Assembly: GCA_046758845.1 (NCBI GenBank)
Contig: JBHIBA010000149.1
Location: 1-10,555 of the forward strand
Source: JBHIBA01 sp046758845
GTDB lineage: Bacteria > UBA8248 > JACPRG01 > G963555815
DNA length: 10,555 bases
Reading direction: 5' to 3'
A program made the translations under genes and the position numbers. Below the pieces are notes generated by a model. The model searched no databases and was not told where the DNA came from. It saw only the letters and a list, made by a program, of their open reading frames with translations. Below are positions 6,572-10,555 of the stretch, piece after piece. Numbering within the stretch: position 1 is the stretch's first letter; every line of letters begins with the position of its first letter.

Positions 6572-7573
6572 ATGGTTCGTGTGTTCCACGACGAAGATGC
6601 GGACCTCGATGAGGTCAAGGAAGAGACCGTCGCCGTCCTGGGCTATGGCATCCAGGGACGCGCGCAGGCCCTGAATCTGCGGGACTCGGGTCTCTCCGTC
6701 ATCGTCGGAAACCGGGAGGACGACTACCGAAAAAGGGCGCACGACGACGGGTTTCCGGTTTTCTCCATCGCCGAAGCCGCCGCGCGCGGGGATATCGTTA
6801 TTTTCTTGATCCCCGACGAAGCCCAGCCCGAGGTGTACGAGCGGGACGTTCGGCCCGGCCTGGAGGCGGGAAACGCCCTCGTCTTCGGCCACGGGTTCGC
6901 CGTGCGTTACGGCTTGGTGCGGCCGCCCCCGGACGTGGACCTCTGCCTTCTGGCGCCCCGGATGCCCGGCGGCTACGTGCGTGAGTTCTTTCTTCAGGGA
7001 AGAGGCGTCCCGGCCTTCGTCCACGCCCAACGCGACGCCACGCGAAGGGCGCTCAAGCGCGTGCTGGCCCTGGCCAAGGGCATCGGCGCGACGCGGGCGG
7101 GCTGCTTCGAGGTGACCTTCTCCCAGGAGACCGAGCTGGACCATTTCAGCGAACATTTCACCTATCCGCTGATCGTCCGCGCCCTGGAGTTGGCCTTCGA
7201 ATTTCTCATGGAGGAGGGTTATCCCCCGGAGGCGGCGCTGATGGAGCTTCACGGCTCGGGGGAGCTGGGGGAGGTGCTGGGCGCGGCTTCCAGGATGGGG
7301 CTGCACGGGATGCTGGAGACCCACGCCTCGCCCGCCTGCCAAGTGGGCATCCACAGCCACACCGACCGGGTTTTTGCCGAGGGGCCGGCCCGTAGGCTGA
7401 TGAAAGAGATATTGGGCGAGATCCGGGACGGGACGTTCGCCCGCGCCCTCGTGGAAGAGCAGGAGGCCGGGTATCCGGATCTTAAACAGAAGCTATCCCG
7501 CGCCCGCTCGCATCCCCTGGTCGAGGTCGAGGCGTCTTTGAGGAGGAAGTTGCGGGGGTTTGATACCGGTTGA
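6572..7573 (+). CDS. Divergent ketol-acid reductoisomerase (IlvC)-like protein
   Basis: A 333-residue homologue of class I ketol-acid reductoisomerase, the NAD(P)H and Mg enzyme of valine and isoleucine synthesis. The whole fold is present: VFHDEDADLDEVKEETVAVL at the N-terminus, Rossmann GYGIQG (24-29), PDEAQPEVY (81-89), HGF (107-109), then the helical domain with ETELDHFSEH (187-195), keeping the metal-binding Asp190 and Glu194. Two key positions differ. The active-site Lys of APKGPG is Arg130 (APRMPG). In an ungapped alignment of the metal helix Glu225 is kept, but Ser229 replaces the next Glu. The cofactor loop after the second strand (NREDDY) is acidic, which would favour NADH over NADPH (inference). 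The C-terminal part is also divergent. The ATG gives the standard N-terminus, though its ribosome site is weak. No ilvB, ilvN or ilvD is nearby. A changed activity or a non-biosynthetic role is likely. Confidence 0.85.
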   Translation: MVRVFHDEDADLDEVKEETVAVLGYGIQGRAQALNLRDSGLSVIVGNREDDYRKRAHDDGFPVFSIAEAAARGDIVIFLIPDEAQPEVYERDVRPGLEAGNALVFGHGFAVRYGLVRPPPDVDLCLLAPRMPGGYVREFFLQGRGVPAFVHAQRDATRRALKRVLALAKGIGATRAGCFEVTFSQETELDHFSEHFTYPLIVRALELAFEFLMEEGYPPEAALMELHGSGELGEVLGAASRMGLHGMLETHASPACQVGIHSHTDRVFAEGPARRLMKEILGEIRDGTFARALVEEQEAGYPDLKQKLSRARSHPLVEVEASLRRKLRGFDTG

Positions 7574-7606
7574 AGGGAATGTCCCTTCAAGCTCCCGTCC
7601 CTTGAA
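7570..7606 (+). repeat. Hairpin at the IlvC-like stop, with an overlapping alternative pairing
   Basis: TTGAAGGGA (7570-7578) and TCCCTTCAA (7582-7590) form a perfect 9-bp stem with loop ATG, beginning on the stop codon. A near-copy of the right arm, GTCCCTTGAA (7597-7606), follows as a direct repeat of 7581-7590 (9 of 10), so the left arm could pair with either. No T tract follows. Processing or partial termination between the first gene and the MBL genes is possible. Confidence 0.55.
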
Positions 7607-7643
7607 AAAAGCGCTGTAGATCCCCAAACAAGAGGAGAAACAC

Positions 7644-8513
7644 ATGCAAGAGGTCGCTGACGGCGTCTTTGCCGAAATCGAGTACACCGGATGCAACGTC
7701 TCCTGTGTGAAGACGGATGACGGGGTCCTCCTGGTGGACACCCCGCAGAACCCCTCCGACGCCCTTCACTGGCGCAAAGAAGTGGAGAAGATCGGCCCGA
7801 TTCGCTACCAGGTGAACACCGAGCACCACCCCGACCATATCATGGGGAACTGGTTCTTCCGGGACGCCAGGTTCATCGCCCACGAAGGGACGCACGAAAG
7901 ATTCCGCGAGAGGGTGAGTTCCGTTGAAGAGTGGAAAAAGCGCATCGAGAAGCTTGACCCCAAAGGAATGGCTCACATGGAGGGATTCGACTTCCGGGAG
8001 CCGGACATCCTCTTCAACGAGAGGATGACGCTTTACTTGGGGGACCGCGAGATCCGGTTGATTCACAAGGTCGGCCACACCGAAAACCAGGCGATGGTTT
8101 ACGTCCCGGACGCCAAGGCCCTCATGCCCGGAGACAACGTCGTGGAGAACTGGGCGCCGTTTCTCCACTCCGGCGTGCCCCATGACTGGCTGGAGACCCT
8201 GGACTTCATCGACGGGATGGACGTCGATGTCATCGTCCCCGGCCACGGAGTGGTCTGCGGCAAATCGGTCGTGAAAACCCTGAGCAACGACATCCGCGAG
8301 TTGGTGGCGAGCGTTCAAGAGGCCATTGACGAAGGCAAGACCAAAGAACAGGCGCAGGAAATGAAGGACTACGTCCTCAAGTGGGAGCCGGTGCGAAAGA
8401 AGGACCCGAACTATTATCCGATTTTGGGCGGTCTTGGCATCGGACGGATTTACGACATTCTAAAGCCGCCCCCCGAAGACGAGGACCCCAAGAAAAAGAA
8501 GAAGAAGGGCTGA
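7644..8513 (+). CDS. Metallo-beta-lactamase-fold hydrolase with altered metal motif (EHHPDH)
   Basis: A 289-residue MBL-superfamily protein, probably cytoplasmic. The metal motif at 60-65 reads Glu-His-His-Pro-Asp-His, so the first His of His-x-His-x-Asp-His is Glu60, with a His one place later. The other ligands are present: His145 (GHTENQ), Asp164 (MPGDNVV) and His201 (VPGHG). Glu at the first position is known in some B3 beta-lactamase variants, so metal binding may persist with altered chemistry. The C-terminus adds helices, the segment IGRIYDILK (266-274) and a Lys-rich tail (residues 283-288). ATG with GAGGAG 6 nt upstream. It is a tandem paralogue of the next gene, sharing EVA-GVF, PSDA/PSEA, DNVV, PGHG and GRIYD. 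The substrate is unknown; a thioester or lactone hydrolase is one possibility. Confidence 0.85.
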   Translation: MQEVADGVFAEIEYTGCNVSCVKTDDGVLLVDTPQNPSDALHWRKEVEKIGPIRYQVNTEHHPDHIMGNWFFRDARFIAHEGTHERFRERVSSVEEWKKRIEKLDPKGMAHMEGFDFREPDILFNERMTLYLGDREIRLIHKVGHTENQAMVYVPDAKALMPGDNVVENWAPFLHSGVPHDWLETLDFIDGMDVDVIVPGHGVVCGKSVVKTLSNDIRELVASVQEAIDEGKTKEQAQEMKDYVLKWEPVRKKDPNYYPILGGLGIGRIYDILKPPPEDEDPKKKKKKG

Positions 8514-8558
8514 CCCAAAGCGGAAAAAACATCCGGGCCCCTGAGCGTCAAGCCGCGC

Positions 8559-8595
8559 GTCTGGGTGCGAAGCCGGCAACCCGGGTGACCCAGAC
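8559..8595 (+). repeat. Inverted repeat between the two MBL genes
   Basis: GTCTGGGT (8559-8566) and ACCCAGAC (8588-8595) are perfect 8-bp arms around a 21-nt loop. The loop contains ACCC at 8579-8582, which could compete for GGGT of the left arm. The hairpin ends about 30 nt before the second MBL start and just before its ribosome site, so an effect on translation or RNA processing is conceivable. No T tract follows, so it is not an intrinsic terminator. Confidence 0.45.
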
Positions 8596-8624
8596 CAAAA
8601 AAGACCAAAGGAGAGGAACCGGGC

Positions 8625-9449
8625 ATGCCCATCGAGGAAGTCGCCCCTGGAGTTTTCACCGAGACCGCGTACAGTATGGCCAACGTCGGATGCATCGTCA
8701 CCGGAGACGGCGTGGTCCTTGTGGATGCGCCCGTCGTGCCCTCGGAAGCCAGGAAATGGGGGGAGTTCGTCCGGTCCAAGGGAAGTCTCCGCTATTTCCT
8801 CTGCACCCACGAGCACCCCGATCACATCGGCGGGCACGGCTTCTTCTCGGAAGCCGAAATGGTCTGCCACGAATCCATCAAAGAAAAGTTCGCCGAGAGC
8901 AAAGAGCTTCTTTCGGGCTTTTTGCCCAGGATCGGCTTCGAGGACGACATGGACTTTTCGGGCTACAGCGTGCGGGAACCCACGCTTACCTTCACCGACC
9001 GGATGAGCCTGAGGCTCGGCGGGCGAAGGATCGGCCTCATCGGAGCCGGCGGGCACACGCCGCATCACGCGATGGTCTGGCTGCCGGACGACCACGTCCT
9101 CTTTTCCGGAGACAACGTCGTCAATCAGTGGCCGCCGTTTTGCCACGACGCGGTCCTGGACGGCTGGCACGACACGCTGAACCGGATCTACCGGGAGATC
9201 CATCCTCACCTGATCATCCCGGGACACGGCCCCGTTTGCGACGCGACCATCGCCCTCAACGTCCGGGACATCCTGGAAAACGCCAAGCGCAGGGTGCGCG
9301 ACGCCATTGTCGAAGGCAAAACCCGGGAGGAAGCCATCGAGGCGGTTCGGTTTACCGACGGCTTCGAGATGCCAAAGTGGTTTTCCAAGCAGGGCGAACA
9401 TCTCCGGCAAGTCACCGTAGGGAGAATCTACGACCACGTGAAGGGATAG
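8625..9449 (+). CDS. Metallo-beta-lactamase-fold hydrolase, canonical HEHPDH
   Basis: A 274-residue MBL-superfamily hydrolase with the complete metal set: His62-Glu63-His64-Pro65-Asp66-His67, His144 (GGHT), Asp163 (SGDNVV) and His201 (PGHG), consistent with a two-metal site. It opens with EEVAPGVFTETAYSMANVGC, typical of the general MBL-hydrolase group, and ends in VGRIYDHVK, shared with the paralogue upstream. It lacks that protein's Lys-rich tail and has a different segment before the C-terminus. No signal peptide. The ATG is preceded by GGAGAGGAA at about 8610-8618. It follows the first MBL gene after 111 nt and precedes the crotonase gene by 97 nt. Substrate not determinable. The crotonase neighbour makes an acyl-CoA or lactone intermediate plausible. 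Confidence 0.88.
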   Translation: MPIEEVAPGVFTETAYSMANVGCIVTGDGVVLVDAPVVPSEARKWGEFVRSKGSLRYFLCTHEHPDHIGGHGFFSEAEMVCHESIKEKFAESKELLSGFLPRIGFEDDMDFSGYSVREPTLTFTDRMSLRLGGRRIGLIGAGGHTPHHAMVWLPDDHVLFSGDNVVNQWPPFCHDAVLDGWHDTLNRIYREIHPHLIIPGHGPVCDATIALNVRDILENAKRRVRDAIVEGKTREEAIEAVRFTDGFEMPKWFSKQGEHLRQVTVGRIYDHVKG

Positions 9450-9463
9450 CGCCGCGTCCGGGT

Positions 9464-9489
9464 CGATCCCCCGGAAGTGTGAGGGATCG
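9464..9489 (+). repeat. Inverted repeat between MBL2 and the crotonase gene
   Basis: CGATCCC (9464-9470) and GGGATCG (9483-9489) are perfect 7-bp arms with a 12-nt loop, 15 nt after the MBL2 stop. There is no T tract after it; the following sequence is CCGGTTCTTCGCC-like. It is one of four inverted repeats in the spacers or leader of this gene series. Confidence 0.4.
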
Positions 9490-9546
9490 TCCGGTTCTTC
9501 GCCTTTCCCAATTCAGGGGATCACTGATTCGGAGAATAGGGAGCGC

Positions 9547-10335
9547 ATGAGCGACGATTTTTTTCTCATCGAGGGGGAGGGATCGGTTGCGACCTTGACC
9601 ATCAACCGGCCGGAGGTCCGCAATGCCTTCACGCTGGCCATGTGGCTGGCCCTGCCCAACCGCATGAAGGCCCTGGACGAAGACCGGGACGTGCGGGTGG
9701 TGGTCGTCCGCGGCGCGGGGGAGAAGGCGTTCGCCTCCGGCGCTGACATCAGCGAGTTCGAGACCACCATGTCGTCCCCCGACGGCGCCATGAGGCAGAA
9801 CGACGCCTACGAGGCGGCCCTGGACGCCGTCGAGGGAATCTCCAAACCCGTCATCGCAATGATCTACGGCTTCGCCATGGGAGGCGGGTGCGGCCTGACC
9901 ACCGCATGCGACATCCGCGTGGCCGCCGACACGGTCAAAATGGGCGTTCCCGCAGCCAAGCTGGGCGTCGTCTACAGCCTCTCCGGCACGCGGCGGCTGG
10001 TCAACCTCGTGGGCCCGGCCTGCGCCAAGGAGCTCCTTATGACGGGCCGGGCGGTGGACGCGCAGGAAGCCCTGCGAGTCGGACTGGTGAATCACGTCGT
10101 TCCGGCAACCCAGCTCGCCCCCTTCACGTACGACCTGGCGAAGCAAATCGCACAGAACGCCCCGATGTCCGTTCGCGGGGCCAAGGGCGCCGTCAACTTC
10201 TGCCAGGGCCGTCCCTCCGAAGAGGGGGAACAAGAGATCCACGATCTTCGCATCCTCGGTTTTCAGAGCGAGGACCTGAGGGAAGGAGTCCGGGCGTTTT
10301 TGCAAAAGCGTCCCCCAAAGTTCGCCGGAAAGTGA
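9547..10335 (+). CDS. Crotonase-fold (enoyl-CoA hydratase/isomerase family) protein lacking both catalytic Glu
   Basis: A 262-residue crotonase-superfamily protein, a family whose members act on acyl-CoA thioesters. The oxyanion-hole segments are intact: FASGADISEF (62-71) and YGFAMGGGCG (107-116). Aligned to rat mitochondrial enoyl-CoA hydratase, the two catalytic residues are absent: Glu144 corresponds to Gly116 and Glu164 to Ala136 (MGVPAAKLG). A classical hydratase reaction is therefore unlikely. Other crotonase activities (isomerase, decarboxylase, hydrolase, ring cleavage) remain possible and the sequence does not choose among them. The GVPAAKLG form is seen in many uncharacterised family members. 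Near the start AGGGAG lies only 3 nt from the ATG and GGAGA about 12 nt away, so the ribosome site is not ideal. Length and C-terminal helix are normal. Last gene of the plus-strand series. Confidence 0.88.
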   Translation: MSDDFFLIEGEGSVATLTINRPEVRNAFTLAMWLALPNRMKALDEDRDVRVVVVRGAGEKAFASGADISEFETTMSSPDGAMRQNDAYEAALDAVEGISKPVIAMIYGFAMGGGCGLTTACDIRVAADTVKMGVPAAKLGVVYSLSGTRRLVNLVGPACAKELLMTGRAVDAQEALRVGLVNHVVPATQLAPFTYDLAKQIAQNAPMSVRGAKGAVNFCQGRPSEEGEQEIHDLRILGFQSEDLREGVRAFLQKRPPKFAGK

Positions 10336-10359
10336 GGAGAGAGTAGGCAGTAAATGGTG

Positions 10360-10555
10360 GATGGGGATGAAAGCCGGGATTCTAAGGGGGGCCTTTTTGG
10401 GCACTTGCGTGCCGGCCGAACTGCGGTTGGAGGCCTGTCCGCTGAAGTCGGACGTCTGTGGCGCTCGCTTTGCGACCGGTGATTCAGCAGGTGCGCAAGT
10501 GCGGAAACCTGACGCCGCGCGTCCCCCCCTGGACCCCCCGGACAGCTTGTGTGTG
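10360..10555 (+). repeat. Copy 2 of the two-copy repeat, with an ORF running off the window
   Basis: Starts 25 nt after the crotonase stop. 10360-10391 matches minus-strand 157-126 (26 of 32), and the C-run/TGGA/C-run/GGA block at 10523-10549 matches the tail of copy 1. Between them lies a perfect 9-bp inverted repeat, GCACTTGCG (10401-10409) with CGCAAGTGC (10494-10502), enclosing smaller stems such as GTCCG/CGGAC. This folded interior is missing from copy 1. An ORF from ATG 10361 stays open to the window end (65 codons) and has an RPPLDPPD segment in the same register as copy 1. It could be a structured RNA, a repeat, or the start of a small gene that continues beyond the window. Confidence 0.5.

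Noticed and set aside
6422..7360. Minus-strand frame of 312 codons
   Set aside because: Antisense to the IlvC-like gene, whose fold motifs are clear; His/Gly/Arg-rich translation typical of a shadow.
8381..9550. Plus-strand frame of 389 codons
   Set aside because: Runs through both MBL genes in another frame; Arg-rich with no domain.
9412..10404. Minus-strand frame of 330 codons
   Set aside because: Antisense to the crotonase gene and reaches into non-coding sequence; no motif.
10400..10502. Possible tRNA or integron attC site in the folded downstream region
   Set aside because: No T-loop consensus, anticodon arm or CCA-type acceptor pairing, and no attC core ends (GTTRRRY with RYYYAAC).

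Overview
This is a high-G+C bacterial chromosomal window (one sampled line inside acs is 44/60 G+C) with ordinary sigma70-type promoters and clear Shine-Dalgarno sites. The genes are housekeeping and acyl-CoA type: a long-chain polyprenyl (quinone side chain) synthase, a Maf pyrophosphatase, AMP-forming acetyl-CoA synthetase, a crotonase and paired metallo-beta-lactamase-fold hydrolases. This suits an environmental, metabolically broad lineage such as Desulfobacterota, Tectomicrobia, Rokubacteria or similar. That placement is an impression, not a result, and the sequence alone does not settle the phylum.

Layout. (1) 1-211 is non-coding and holds a GC-rich hairpin and one copy of a repeat. (2) A minus-strand unit, 1998 to 212: a strong promoter (TTGACA, 16 nt, TATCAT), an IspB-type polyprenyl diphosphate synthase, a possible 30-residue membrane peptide, then maf. 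(3) A divergent plus-strand cyclophilin-like fold gene (2049-2462), whose stop codon overlaps that of the convergent acetyl-CoA synthetase gene (4414 to 2459, minus). (4) A visibly A+T-richer island, about 4640-6450 (one sampled line is 25/60 G+C). It carries a compact minus-strand operon of three small genes: a DUF3467-like protein, a DUF5678-like protein and a retropepsin-like aspartyl protease, behind its own promoter. (5) A 627-bp spacer without a convincing gene. (6) A plus-strand series, 6572-10335: a divergent ketol-acid reductoisomerase homologue, two tandem paralogous metallo-beta-lactamase-fold hydrolases and a crotonase-fold protein. The gaps are 70-111 bp and each contains an inverted repeat. 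(7) 10336-10555 holds a second, inverted copy of the repeat seen at 1-160.

How it may work together. The prenyl synthase and Acs are ordinary core functions (quinone side chain; acetate activation). The plus-strand series looks like a set of enzymes with altered catalytic centres. The reductoisomerase homologue has Arg for the active-site Lys and appears to have Ser for one metal-binding Glu. The first MBL protein has Glu-His-His-Pro-Asp-His in place of His-x-His-x-Asp-His. The crotonase lacks both catalytic Glu residues of classical hydratases. A shared acyl-CoA or branched-chain acid pathway is possible, but nothing here names its substrate. The small-gene island looks acquired and is the least characterised part.
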